From positions 2,666,001-2,730,000 of the forward strand of contig CAVRXO010000006.1 of the NCBI GenBank assembly GCA_963725185.1: a stretch of 64,000 nucleotides of DNA. The letters run 5' to 3'. Positions within the stretch are counted from its first letter, which is position 1. Every line of letters starts with the position of its first letter. Below, one piece after another: positions 45,375 through 55,882 of the stretch. The stretch is from VAZQ01 sp963725185 (GTDB lineage: Bacteria; Pseudomonadota; Alphaproteobacteria; Rhizobiales; Xanthobacteraceae). A program made the translations under genes and the position numbers. The notes below the pieces were generated by a model. That model did no database searches. It was not told the DNA's origin and worked only from the letters and a program-made list of their open reading frames with translations.

Positions 45375-46022
45375 ATGTTGACGCTGTATTTCACGCCCGG
45401 GGCCTGCTCGTTGGCGCCCCATATCGTGCTCGAGGAGAGCGGCGAGACGTACGAGAAGCAGCTTGTCGACCTCGCCAAGGGCGAGCAGCGGTCGCAGCCC
45501 TATCTCAAGATCAACCCGCATGGACGGGTGCCGGCGTTGCGTCTCGACAATGGCGAGGCGCTGACCGAGAACAGCGCCATCCTGCCTTTTCTCGGCAAGC
45601 GTTTCGGGCTGTGGCCGACCGATCCGATGGGTGAGGCCAAGGCGCTCTCCGTGATCGGCTTCTTTGCCGCCAGCGTGCATCCCGCCCACGCTCATATCGG
45701 CCGGCCGGAGCGATACGCCACCGATCCGGCCGCTTACCCGACCATCAGGGAAGCCGGCCTCAAGTCGTTTCACGGCTGCTTGAAAGAGATCGACGCCATG
45801 CTGGCGGGACGGGAGTGGTTGTCGGAGCGCTACTCGGTCCTCGATGCCTACGCTCTGGTGTTCTATGCCTGGGGCTTCCGTCGCGAGCTGCCCATGGCGG
45901 AGCTTGAAAATTACACGGCATTCAAGGATCGGATGCTGCAGCGTCCGGCGGTGCGCCGCGTGGCGGTGGAGGAGAAGCTCGCGATAGCGCGCGAGCTTCC
46001 GGAAAGCGCGGTGGCGCAATAG
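45375..46022 (+). CDS. Glutathione S-transferase
   Basis: 215 residues. The N-terminal thioredoxin-like domain begins LTLYFTPGACSLAPHIVLEE (S/C near the glutathione thiol), with GRVPALRLDNGEALTENSAIL as the cis-proline/ENSAI loop. The C-terminal helical domain includes WLSERYSVLDAYALVFYAWG, the N-capping region. It resembles bacterial beta-class GSTs. The start is 14 bp after the TolA-like stop, so the two may be co-transcribed. The physiological substrate is not evident. Confidence 0.9.
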   Translation: MLTLYFTPGACSLAPHIVLEESGETYEKQLVDLAKGEQRSQPYLKINPHGRVPALRLDNGEALTENSAILPFLGKRFGLWPTDPMGEAKALSVIGFFAASVHPAHAHIGRPERYATDPAAYPTIREAGLKSFHGCLKEIDAMLAGREWLSERYSVLDAYALVFYAWGFRRELPMAELENYTAFKDRMLQRPAVRRVAVEEKLAIARELPESAVAQ

Positions 46023-46023
46023 G

Positions 46024-46182
46024 GCGTAGGGCGCAATCGCTTTATTGCGCCAGCGGCCTCGCGGAGGCGGCTCTGAAGCCGTTTCGCATTTCGCGCCGAG
46101 CTTGCAGCGGTCCCGGCTCAAGGCCGGGACAGGCGCCAGGGCCGCAGCTCCGAGGGCGCAATAAAGCGATTGCGCCCTACGG
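46024..46182. repeat. Palindromic repeat (families 3 and 4 combined)
   Basis: GCGTAGGGCGCAATCGCTTT at the left and AAAGCGATTGCGCCCTACGG at the right are the family 4 arms seen at 39428. A family 3 arm (GGTCCCGGCTCAAGGCCGGG) sits inside at about 46106. It lies between convergent genes. Confidence 0.8.
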
Positions 46183-46213
46183 CAACAGCGCGTCCGAATG
46201 GCCAAACGGCGCC

Positions 46214-46954
46214 CTACGCGGTTGCTGTCAGCTCGTAGATGATGAACGACTCGATGAAGATCGAATATTCGTGCGCGAGCTTGGCGCGGAAGCCGGCCTT
46301 GTCGATCCGCTTGCCCAACAGGTCGAGGTCGGAATCCGAGGAGACCATGACATAGATCCGGCCGTCCGGCTTCAATCGCGCGCGCGCCTGGTCGAAGAGA
46401 TCGGCCACGTCGCGAAAGGCCGGCCCCGCGTGCCAGCCGCGATCGGTCAGATCGCGCGGCTCACCCGCATGCTTGGGTGGGCTCGAGAGGATCACATCGA
46501 AGAGCGGACGCGGCGCGAGCGCCGCCAGGAGATTGGAGCACAGGCCCATGACGCGGCCGCCCAAGCCGTTGGCGCGCGCGTTCTCGTTGGCATTGAGGGC
46601 GGCGTTGGGGTTGATGTCGGCCGCCACGACCTCCTGCGCGCCGGCGCGCGCCGCCGCCAGCGCCAAAATGCCGGTCCCGGTGCCGACGTCGAGCACTCGC
46701 TTGCCCGTGAGGTCGAGGCCGTCGATGAACGCGGCGAACCGCTCGCTGCTGACGAAGAAGCGCGGGTGAAACACCGTCGGACGCACGGTCAGGCGAAAGC
46801 CGGCCGCCTGCACCGTGCGGATGCTCTTGCGGGAGAGAACCACGTGGTAGGAGAACAAGAAAATAAAACCGCGCATCAATCGGCGCAGCAGGCCCTGCGG
46901 CGAACTGGCGCGGCCGAGACCGCCGGCGACTTCCGGGGAGGTTATTTGATCCAT
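46214..46954 (-). CDS. HemK/RsmC-like class I methyltransferase
   Basis: 246 residues from MDQITSPEVAGGL. It has a predicted amphipathic N-terminus, TVRPTVFHPRFFVSSERFAAFID, the SAM motif KRVLDVGTGTGILALAAARAG, VVAADINPNAALNANENARANG, and FDVILSSPPKHAGE where the usual NPPY/NPPF of HemK-type enzymes is SSPPKH. The change removes the Asn that normally holds the target nitrogen, so the substrate is probably not a glutamine or base amide. It is followed by the deaminase gene upstream on the same strand. Confidence 0.8.
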   Translation of the reverse strand: MDQITSPEVAGGLGRASSPQGLLRRLMRGFIFLFSYHVVLSRKSIRTVQAAGFRLTVRPTVFHPRFFVSSERFAAFIDGLDLTGKRVLDVGTGTGILALAAARAGAQEVVAADINPNAALNANENARANGLGGRVMGLCSNLLAALAPRPLFDVILSSPPKHAGEPRDLTDRGWHAGPAFRDVADLFDQARARLKPDGRIYVMVSSDSDLDLLGKRIDKAGFRAKLAHEYSIFIESFIIYELTATA

Positions 46955-47007
46955 GATCGATACTGACTCCTCAACACAAATTGAAAGAACCGGGGCGAAT
47001 TGGACCG

Positions 47008-47667
47008 TCACAAATGGCTGTTTTCCCGGGCGTCCGGCGCCTGCGTCTGCGCTCGCGCCTGGCGGGTGCGCTCCAACAGAATTTGCAGGAGGTGCCACAG
47101 CGAGCGGCTATGCGCCGGCTGCACGTGGACGTGACCCTCCGCAAGGCTCGGCTCGGTCAACAGGCCGCGCAGCTTGATCATCTGCCAGGCCAGCGGATTC
47201 CAGTCGCGCCAGGCTTGCTGGGCCTCACGCGCCAGCACGCCGCTCACGACTTCCGGCACGGCCGCGAACACCTGCGCCATGCGGGCCGACATGTCGTCGT
47301 CGCGCAAGATGTTCCACTTCGAGAACCCGCCCATGACCGGAGAGCTCAGCGCATAGACCACCCGGCCGATCCACGCCTCCCGAATGCAATAGGAGCACAT
47401 CGCGCACGGCTCGATATTGGTATAGAGCGTGTAATGGCGAAGCTGTGCCCGCCCGATCGCCTTCTGCGCGTGCGAGAGGGCGATGACCTCGGCGTGACGC
47501 GTCACGTCGCCGTCGCGTACGGTGTGGTTGATCGCCTCCGCCACGATTTGCCCGTCGAGCGCGATCACCGTGCCGAACGGATATTCGCCCTTGGCCACCG
47601 CGATGCGCGACAGCTCGATGCAGCGCGCCATCATCGCCTTGTCGGTCGTTTCGCGCGATGATTCCAT
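47008..47667 (-). CDS. Nucleoside/nucleotide deaminase family protein
   Basis: 219 residues from MESSRETTDKAMMARCIEL. The zinc site of the cytidine deaminase fold is complete: HAE (residues 58-60) and PCAMC (87-91, PCAMCSYC). NHTVRDGDVTRHAEVIAL and LYTNIEPC resemble guanine deaminase and tRNA adenosine deaminase relatives. The C-terminal ~60 residues (from LAREAQQAW) are an extra helical tail. It hydrolytically deaminates a base or nucleoside; the substrate is unresolved. Confidence 0.82.
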   Translation of the reverse strand: MESSRETTDKAMMARCIELSRIAVAKGEYPFGTVIALDGQIVAEAINHTVRDGDVTRHAEVIALSHAQKAIGRAQLRHYTLYTNIEPCAMCSYCIREAWIGRVVYALSSPVMGGFSKWNILRDDDMSARMAQVFAAVPEVVSGVLAREAQQAWRDWNPLAWQMIKLRGLLTEPSLAEGHVHVQPAHSRSLWHLLQILLERTRQARAQTQAPDARENSHL

Positions 47668-48388
47668 GGCGGCGGCGCTGCATGTGTTGGATGCAATCAA
47701 CCCCGGGCTAGCGGCGGTTGGTCGATTTCAGGGACGGTGCAAATCGCAAACTGGCAATATCATCCCATTTTGCAATTCACAGCATAAATATTCGCGTGCA
47801 AGCCCGCGCGGCTTCGCGAATGGCGCGCGGCCCGCGATTGCCGGCATGGCAGGAGCTGAAGCAACATACCGGCTTGAGCGCCCGGGTGACAATCGAGATT
47901 GTGCCCCTTTTTGCGCGGAAGGTTACCTGCGCCGAGCAGCATTTTGCGGCATGGTCCGGCTCTGCTGGCATTGGGCAGCCCGGTTCGGCGTAGTCGCTGG
48001 GCTGTCGCGGGGCGCAAGGCTCGTTCGGCTTGACCGCGTGATCGAGGGTAGCCGAGCCATGGTACAGCCGCAGCCAAAGGCGGCCTTTAGCCCCAACAAA
48101 GGCGGCGATTTGCGACCGATTGCGTTGAATTTGGTAAATTTGGGGCACTTCGGCGCGAAAGTTCCGCGTTCGACGGGTAAAATCAAGCGGAGGGTTATCA
48201 AATTCTCTATGCAAGCGAACCGGGAATTATTATAGATGTGACAGGAAAAACAGGGATTCCGTCCGATTCTCGCGAGTTCCATTCGAGGGTCCCCGAGCTC
48301 GCGCTGGATTTCTCCACTCTGGCTGAGGTTCTTGGCCGGCACGCGGACCGGTGACCGGCGAAAACCGAAACACGAAAGTTTGCGGATC
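47668..48388. other. Intergenic region, no supported gene
   Basis: About 720 bases between divergent deaminase and ctpA genes. It is moderately AT-rich around 48120-48240 and may hold the ctpA promoter. Open frames on both strands lack family features. An ORF beginning 48332 simply extends ctpA upstream without conservation. Confidence 0.4.
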
Positions 48389-49717
<1,329 letters not shown>

Positions 49718-49735
49718 CGCTTGCCGATCTGCACA

Positions 49736-50095
49736 ACGCAGCCGCAAGCTCCAACCCTCCCGCCCGTTGGCAGGGAGGGTGGCGCCGCGTAGGGGCGCCG
49801 GGTGGGGGGACTACGCGAACTCCGTGTTCGCCCCGTCGCCACCCGGCTGCCGTAATGAGCGCCTGATGGATTGATGTTGTCCTCGTGCGTCTGGCCATGT
49901 GTGCCACCGCGGAGTTTGGGCGGCTTCGCTATCACCGCAATGTCACAGTTCGTGTAGTCCCCCCACCCCGCCGCCTCGTTGCGCGAGGCATCGACCCTCC
50001 CCGCCAATGGGCGGGAGGGTAGAGCCCGCGGCGCCGTGGTTCCGAAACAAGAACCGCCACATGCGATTGCCCTGCCGCAATTGGGGAGAGGTGGA
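49736..50095 (+). repeat. Long intergenic repeat, copy A (~350 bp)
   Basis: It begins CGCAGCCGCAAGCTCCAACC and includes GGTGGGGGGACTACGCGAAC, a middle section with GATTGATGTTGTCC, GCGGAGTTTGGGC, ATCACCGCAATGTCACAGTT, and the closing arm CCCTCCCGCCCATT-type palindrome. The same order of parts appears at 57497-57850 in the same orientation, about 85-90% alike by eye. No gene is supported in the 49718-50223 gap. Confidence 0.85.
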
Positions 50096-50223
50096 GAATG
50101 CGGCTCCCTCACATGCGATTGCCCTGCCCATAACGGGGCGGTGAGCATTCCCGGCATCGGCTGCTGGTTGACAGGTCCGGCGCTCGGATTGAATGTGCCG
50201 CCGGGCAGTTGGGGCGCACGAGC

Positions 50224-50973
50224 GTGACCGCGGGCGAAAGACGGAAAGACAGCGGCATCGCCGAGACCGGGCGCGTCATTGTCCAGGCTTTCGTCATCGC
50301 CCTCGTGTTCCGCACCTTCCTGTTCCAGCCTTTCAACATCCCCTCCGGCTCGATGAAAGAGACGCTGCTGGTCGGCGACTATCTGTTCGTGTCGAAATAT
50401 TCCTACGGCTTCACCCACTATTCGTTTCCGTTCTCGCCGCCCTGGTTCTCCGGCCGGGTGTGGGCGTCCGAGCCGGCCCGCGGCGACATCGTCGTGTTCC
50501 GGCTGCCGACCGACGACTCGATCGACTACATCAAGCGGGTGATCGGGCTTCCGGGCGACCGTATCCAGATGATCGACGGCGCACTTTACATCAACGAGCA
50601 GCCGGTGCTGCGCGAGCGCATCGCGGATTTCGTCGAGAGCGAGGGCGACGGCCCGCCCACGCGCAGCCGGCGCTTTCGGGAAACGCTGCCGAACGGGGTG
50701 AGCTATACGACCCTGAACCTCCCCGGCAACGGGCCCTACTCCAATACGCCGGTCTATCAGGTGCCGCCCGGACACTATTTCATGATGGGCGACAACCGCG
50801 ACAATTCGGCCGATAGCCGCGTCCTGAGCCAAGTCGGCTACGTGCCGTTCGAGAATCTCATCGGTCGCGCCCAGGTGATCTTCTTCTCGGTCAGCGAGGG
50901 CGCGCATGCCTGGGAGGTGTGGCGCTGGCCAGCGGTGGTGCGTTGGGGCCGGCTGCTCACGATGACGCGGTAA
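50224..50973 (+). CDS. lepB: Signal peptidase I
   Basis: 249 residues from a GTG (the TTG at 50209 is an alternative). One N-terminal membrane helix (VIVQAFVIALVFRTFLFQPF) is followed by box B NIPSGSM with catalytic S43, box D DYIKRVIGLPGD with K104, and box E YFMMGDNRDNSADSR. It cleaves signal peptides on the periplasmic face. LepB is often with rnc/era/acpS in alphaproteobacteria, but here uppP follows convergently 3 bp away. Confidence 0.95.
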   Translation: MTAGERRKDSGIAETGRVIVQAFVIALVFRTFLFQPFNIPSGSMKETLLVGDYLFVSKYSYGFTHYSFPFSPPWFSGRVWASEPARGDIVVFRLPTDDSIDYIKRVIGLPGDRIQMIDGALYINEQPVLRERIADFVESEGDGPPTRSRRFRETLPNGVSYTTLNLPGNGPYSNTPVYQVPPGHYFMMGDNRDNSADSRVLSQVGYVPFENLIGRAQVIFFSVSEGAHAWEVWRWPAVVRWGRLLTMTR

Positions 50974-50976
50974 CTC

Positions 50977-51849
50977 TCAGGCGAACCAGCCCAGCTCCAA
51001 GCCCACCAGCAAGAGCACGCCAAGCAGGCCGCGATAGATCACGAACGGCCAAGCCGAGTAGCGCTCCAGCACCCGCATCAGCGCCCAGATGGCGACGAAG
51101 GCCGAGATCGAGGCGACCACCAGGCCGACCAGGAGGATCGACCATCCGTGCGCGTCGAGGTGGGCCTTGTGCAGCTCCCACAGCTCCTTGAATCCGGCGA
51201 GCGCGATCGCGGGCAGCCCGAGCAGGAACGAGAAGCGCGCCGCTTCCGCGCGCCGGAAGCCGAGCGCGAGCGCGGCCGTCAAAGTCGAGCCGGAGCGCGA
51301 CACGCCGGGGATCAGCGCGCCGACCTGGGCGATGCCGACCATGAGCGCGTCGGCGAGCGTGACGTCGTCGATGGTGCGCGTGTGCCGCGCGCGCAGCTCG
51401 GCGATCGCGAGCAGCACCGCCATCACGATGCAGGCCCAGCCGATCACGCTGAGGCTGCGCAGCGGCGAATTGCAGGTGTTCAGCACGCCGGCCAGCGCCA
51501 AGCCGGCGATCCCGATCGGGATCGTCGCGAGCACGATCCATACCGCCAGCCGGAAATATTGGTCCTTGAAGTCGCGGCGCACCAGCGCGGCGAGCGAGCT
51601 CAAGGCAAGGTGCCTGACATCGCTCCAGAAATAGCTGACCACGGCCGCCAGGGCCGCGAGCTGCATGGCGGCGGAAAATGCCGAGCCGGGATCCTGCCAT
51701 CCGACCACCGCCGGCAGGATCCGCATATGCGCGGTCGAGGAGATCGGCATCAGCTCGGTGATGCCCTGCAGCACGCCCAGTGCCGCAACCTTGCCATAAC
51801 CCAATGCCACGAAGCCGGTGTCGATCCCCTGGCTGCAGACGTCGGCCAT
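50977..51849 (-). CDS. uppP: Undecaprenyl-diphosphatase UppP (BacA)
   Basis: 290 residues from MADVCSQGIDTGFVALGYG, with about eight membrane helices. Signature segments are LQGITELMPISSTAHMRI (E and S of the active site) and LIPGVSRSGSTLTAALALG (catalytic Arg/Ser). It recycles the carrier lipid for peptidoglycan and O-antigen synthesis and can confer bacitracin resistance. It is convergent with lepB. Starts upstream of 51849 add no conserved residues. Confidence 0.93.
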   Translation of the reverse strand: MADVCSQGIDTGFVALGYGKVAALGVLQGITELMPISSTAHMRILPAVVGWQDPGSAFSAAMQLAALAAVVSYFWSDVRHLALSSLAALVRRDFKDQYFRLAVWIVLATIPIGIAGLALAGVLNTCNSPLRSLSVIGWACIVMAVLLAIAELRARHTRTIDDVTLADALMVGIAQVGALIPGVSRSGSTLTAALALGFRRAEAARFSFLLGLPAIALAGFKELWELHKAHLDAHGWSILLVGLVVASISAFVAIWALMRVLERYSAWPFVIYRGLLGVLLLVGLELGWFA

Positions 51850-52216
51850 GCGATGCGGTCCCCTCTGTTGCGGGACATTTACCTGCGGGCCGGACGTGCT
51901 TTCAAGGGTCTTGGCGCTGATCACCGCCGGCGGCGCGGACGGAACCAAGCACGACGGCGGCGTTCAGCGAACGGAACCGGCGCACTGCCGGTACTCCCGG
52001 AGCTCGGAGGTCATCCAGCCGTCGCATAAGTGTTGAGCCGCTGTCAGACGACGCAGGCACTTTCCCGGCGATTCGAAGGCGCCGGCCGCGATCGTCGATG
52101 CGGAACCCGAGCCGCGGGCCGAGCTTCCGGCTCGCTTGGCGCGTGGCTCGAAGCGTTGGCGCGTGCTCGAAGCGTCTGCGTCCGTGCCGCTCTTCCATGA
52201 CTGCGGAGGTGAGACG
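51850..52216. other. Intergenic region between uppP and the metallophosphoesterase
   Basis: About 370 bases between divergent genes. A good GGAGGTGA site at 52205 serves the next gene. Nothing else was recognised. Confidence 0.4.
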
Positions 52217-53941
52217 TTGGAGAACGAGCGATTGGTCACGCGCCGCGATGTGGTGCGTTGCGGCAGTGCGGCTATAACGCTGGCGACAGCGAAATCGTCA
52301 ATCGGAATGGCGTTTGCAATGAATGACGAGCAATGGGCGACGGGCATCGTCTTCGAGGACCGCTCGGGCACCGGCCGGCGGCAGCCCGGCGATCCGGGGA
52401 TCGCTGGCGTCCTGGTGTCCAACGGGCGCGAGGTGGTGCAGACCGACAGCAACGGCCGCTATGCGCTGCCGGTCGACGACGAGACGATCATTTTCGTGAT
52501 CAAGCCTACCGGCTACGCGGTGCCGGTCGAGCGCGGCGTGATGCTGCCGCGCTTCTATTACGTTCATCAGCCCGCCGGCACGCCGGCGCATCTCAATCTG
52601 CGCTATCGCGGCATCGAGCCGACCGGAGCGCTGCCTCAATCGCTCGATTTCGCCCTACGGAAGGTCGACGAGCCGACCCGCTTCAACGTGCTCATGTTCG
52701 CCGATCCGCATGCGGGCGGCCCGGCCGAGGCCGGCTTCATCCGCGACGACGTCGTGAACGCCCTGATCGGCACCAAGGCCGCCTTCGGGATGACGATCGG
52801 GGACATCGTGTCCGATGACCTCTCCCTCTACCAACGCTACAACCGCATCATCGGGCAGGTCGGCGTGCCCTGGTACAATCTGATTGGCAATCATGACCTG
52901 AACCTGGACGCGCCGGGCGGGAAATATTCCCGCGAGACATTCAAGCAGACCTACGGCCCAAGCTATTACGCCTTCGAGCATGGCGGCGCCCTGTTCCTGA
53001 TGCTCGACAATGTCGATTACTTCGGCGCGCAAGCGAGCAAGCCCGGCAACGATTGCGATTACGCCGGCCGCTTCGGCGAGCGGCAGCTCGCCTTCGTGGC
53101 CAATGTGCTCAGAGAGACGCCGGCGGAGCGGCTGGTGGTGGCCGCCATGCATATTCCGCTGCGCACCTATCTCGATCCCGAAGACCCGGCCAGCAACACC
53201 GCGGATCGCGCCGCGCTGCTCACGCTTTTGGCCGGCCGCCGCACGGTAAGTTTTTCGGGTCACATGCATACGACCGAGCATCATTACCTGGACGGCGAAG
53301 ACGGCAATCCGGGACCCGCGCCGCACCATCATCACGTGATAACGGCCTTGTCCGGCTCATGGTGGAGCGGTCCCTACGATCACCGCGGCGTGGCGGTTGC
53401 GGACAGTCATGACGGCAGCCCCAACGGCTTTCATGTCCTGAGCATCGACGGCGATCGCTACACCACGCGCTACCAGCCGGCCAAGGAGCCGAACGCGCGG
53501 CAAGTCCGCATCATGCTCGACAGCGAGCTTCATCGTTCCCGGCAGGAGATCGACCGCGACTTCCACATGGGCCGGCTATTCGGCTCGCCGATCGCCCAGG
53601 ACAATGTCGGCGCCACCGACCTCATGGTCAACGTCTTCGACGGCGGCCCGCGCACCAGCGTCGAGTACCGGATCGGCGAGCGGGCGCCGGTGCCGATGGA
53701 GCGCGAGCGGCGGACCGACCCGTTCGTCAAAGAGGTGTTCGCGCGCAACCAGGCTACCAAGAAATCGTGGGTCAAGGCCGAGCCGTGCTCGCATCTGTGG
53801 GTCGCGCGCTTGCCGGCCGACCTCGCCGTCGGCACCCACTGCATCGGGGTGCGCGTCACCGACGAGTATGGCCGCGAGCATCGCGATCATCTGGTGCTGG
53901 AAGTGACCGGCACGCAGGCCGCCAGCGTGCTGCCGGGCTGA
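52217..53941 (+). CDS. Tat-exported calcineurin-like metallophosphoesterase
   Basis: 574 residues from TTG 52217, chosen because GGAGGTGA lies 6 bp upstream. VTRRDVVRCGSAAITLATA resembles a twin-arginine signal. An N-terminal beta domain (GRRQPGDPGIAGVLVSNGREV, DSNGRYALP) precedes the phosphoesterase core: LMFADPHAGG, MTIGDIVSDD, NLIGNHDLN, AAMHIPLRTY and FSGHMHTTEHH as the metal ligands. A C-terminal beta domain follows (LMVNVFDGGPRTSVEYRI). This three-part layout matches secreted phosphoesterases with MetallophosN and MetallophosC domains. The substrate is probably a phosphate ester or phospholipid in the periplasm; not shown. Confidence 0.9.
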   Translation: MENERLVTRRDVVRCGSAAITLATAKSSIGMAFAMNDEQWATGIVFEDRSGTGRRQPGDPGIAGVLVSNGREVVQTDSNGRYALPVDDETIIFVIKPTGYAVPVERGVMLPRFYYVHQPAGTPAHLNLRYRGIEPTGALPQSLDFALRKVDEPTRFNVLMFADPHAGGPAEAGFIRDDVVNALIGTKAAFGMTIGDIVSDDLSLYQRYNRIIGQVGVPWYNLIGNHDLNLDAPGGKYSRETFKQTYGPSYYAFEHGGALFLMLDNVDYFGAQASKPGNDCDYAGRFGERQLAFVANVLRETPAERLVVAAMHIPLRTYLDPEDPASNTADRAALLTLLAGRRTVSFSGHMHTTEHHYLDGEDGNPGPAPHHHHVITALSGSWWSGPYDHRGVAVADSHDGSPNGFHVLSIDGDRYTTRYQPAKEPNARQVRIMLDSELHRSRQEIDRDFHMGRLFGSPIAQDNVGATDLMVNVFDGGPRTSVEYRIGERAPVPMERERRTDPFVKEVFARNQATKKSWVKAEPCSHLWVARLPADLAVGTHCIGVRVTDEYGREHRDHLVLEVTGTQAASVLPG

Positions 53942-53967
53942 TTTTGGCGGTAGCGAGTGCCCCGGCG

Positions 53968-54798
53968 TCACTTCGGTGCCGGGCCGAAATTGCGCAACTG
54001 CGGCGGCGGCTGGTCCTTCTTGGTGGGCATGAGATTGCCGTCGGCGCCCACGAAATAGGTCTCCTTGCCGAGGAACACGTAATTGTTGTTCTCGCCGCAC
54101 GTGTCCTCGGTCCAAGTCGGGTTGGGCACCCGATGGTAGGTCTTGATCACCGTCCAGGGCCGGGTCAGGGCATGATCGAAGGTCGTGATCTCGTCATGAA
54201 ATGTTTCGGGATCGGCCCGGTCGAGAGACAATCGCTCCTTGACGATGGTCTGGTTGTCCTTGTGCAGCGGAATTCCGCTCGGATCGAGGATGCGCGGGCC
54301 GCGCAGCGCGCGGGTCTCGACCTCGAGCGTATCGAAAGCGCCGTTCGTTGAAATCCAACGGCCGATCGAGTAGCCCGAGAAGGTCGGCTTGATGGTCGCG
54401 GGCCAATCGCGTCCGTCGGTGTAGACGCGGCGGAACTCGTGAAAGAACGCGACATGAATGTAGGTGATCTCGGGAGTGATGATGATTTCGATGGGCTGAT
54501 AGGCGGTCATCATGCGCGGCATCCCGCTGGGGAGGCAGTGCACCTGGGTGTTGTAGCTCTGCCCGCCGGACGCTTCCTCGGCCATGTTGGCTTCCCAGAC
54601 GGCCTGGTATTCGGCGGTCAAAGGCGGCTGCTGGCCCCGGCCCGGGCGCTTGTTCGGATCATATGAACCGTTGCCGATCCGCTCCCACTGGCCCGACCAG
54701 TCGGGATACTTGGCTTGATCAAACGCGCGGGCGCCCGCGGTTGCCGTCAGCAGGATCCCAACGAACGCGAGGGTGCCGATCGAGCATCGGTAGCGCAT
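53968..54798 (-). CDS. Secreted protein of unassigned family, copy 3
   Basis: 276 residues with signal peptide (to about GARAFDQ). It shares with the copies at 32858 and 33807: KYPDWSGQWERIG, PLTAEYQAV, HCLPSGMPRMM, ITPEITYI, RRVYTDGRDWP, FSGYSIGRW, LEVETR-GPR, HDEITTFDHALTRPWTVIKTYHRVP and LMPTKKDQPPPQLRNF. The invariant HCLPSGMPRMM and TDGRDWP stand out. It is convergent with the metallophosphoesterase, 26 bp apart, and is not beside a receptor gene. No function is known to me. Confidence 0.75.
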   Translation of the reverse strand: MRYRCSIGTLAFVGILLTATAGARAFDQAKYPDWSGQWERIGNGSYDPNKRPGRGQQPPLTAEYQAVWEANMAEEASGGQSYNTQVHCLPSGMPRMMTAYQPIEIIITPEITYIHVAFFHEFRRVYTDGRDWPATIKPTFSGYSIGRWISTNGAFDTLEVETRALRGPRILDPSGIPLHKDNQTIVKERLSLDRADPETFHDEITTFDHALTRPWTVIKTYHRVPNPTWTEDTCGENNNYVFLGKETYFVGADGNLMPTKKDQPPPQLRNFGPAPK

Positions 54799-55153
54799 GA
54801 AAATTCTCCCATCAGCGGTCCGATCCGAGAGGCGTGATGCCCTCGCACCGACCCTCGTCCCGGGTCGCTTCCAGGCCGCCCAGGATCACGCCACAAGTTC
54901 GAAACATAGCACAACCGTCGGTTTGGCGGGCAGCGGCATTGCTGTGCCTTCATCGCGGGCGAAACCTATATCCGCGGCCCGCGGGGCAAGCTGACGCCCA
55001 CGCGACCGGGCCGGCCGCCGCCGGACCCGCGGCATTTCAGCTAATCGCGCGAGTGCCGACGATGCCTGGTTGCTTGCAAATTTAGCGAATTTCTCCATGG
55101 ATCGTTGAAGCGATCCGCATAGCATGCGGACGGGACCAAAGCCCGGAGGCTGC
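54799..55153. other. Intergenic region, nothing recognised
   Basis: About 355 bases between divergent genes; no repeats of the families above and no supported coding sequence. Confidence 0.4.
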
Positions 55154-55573
55154 ATGCGCTTGGCAATCCTGGTCGTCGGCGGATTGGCGACCGGCGCCCT
55201 GTCGGTAGGTGCCGCTTGCACGGTCGTCCCGCAAAACGCCCAGATGTTCCAGGCCGTGCGCGCCCTCGGCGGCGATGTTGCCGGCTTCAAGATCGCCGAC
55301 ATCAATCCGCTCAAGGCCTACGAAGACGTCAAGCATCGGATCGCTTCGGGCAACCTCGGCGGGCCAATCAATCTCGGATCGGCAACCCCCGTCTTGCTCC
55401 CCAAGCTCGGCGAGCTATCGTTGGGCAATACGATTCATATCGACGATGCGGCGATACGGCGGGCGATCGCGGCCGGCATCAACAATCGCGTTCAGCAGGA
55501 TATTCGCCGCGGGCAGGACCTGCAGGCCTATGGCCGAAACCCGATGGCCTGGCACGGCGCGCCGCCGCATTAG
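55154..55573 (+). CDS. Small exported protein, unknown function
   Basis: 139 residues from MRLAILVVGGLATGALSVGAA; the signal segment ends near SVGAACTVV, with a single cysteine at the junction that could be a lipoprotein site but lacks a clean lipobox. The mature part (FQAVRALGGDVAGFKIADINPLKAYEDVKHRI, LGNTIHIDDAAIRRAIAAGINNRVQQDIRRGQ) is mixed helix/strand with no known motif. It is about 310 bp upstream of sorA on the same strand. No assignment is made. Confidence 0.55.
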   Translation: MRLAILVVGGLATGALSVGAACTVVPQNAQMFQAVRALGGDVAGFKIADINPLKAYEDVKHRIASGNLGGPINLGSATPVLLPKLGELSLGNTIHIDDAAIRRAIAAGINNRVQQDIRRGQDLQAYGRNPMAWHGAPPH

Positions 55574-55882
55574 CTTGCGCGACGGTTCAATCGAGCGTCC
55601 AGGAGGCGCCCGTGTGGTAGGTCGCGTCGTAACACATGATTTACAATACCGGCGTACCATCGTGCAGTTCGCCGTCACACCACCGTACCGCTGTGCAGAT
55701 TTCCGGACCAACAAGATTCCCGATCGCTCGATCGAACCCGACAATTTCGCCACACTTCGCGATTACCGATTCATCAGTGGGGGAGCATCTTGGCGTCAAA
55801 CTCGATACTGTTGGTTGATGCTTGATCGGTGCCGCAGGCGCGACTCCGAAACAAACAGGTACCGCATGATGGGGAGAGCGTG
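55574..55882. other. Intergenic region upstream of sorA
   Basis: About 310 bases, relatively AT-rich around 55620-55760. It may contain the sorAB promoter. No gene is supported. Confidence 0.35.
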
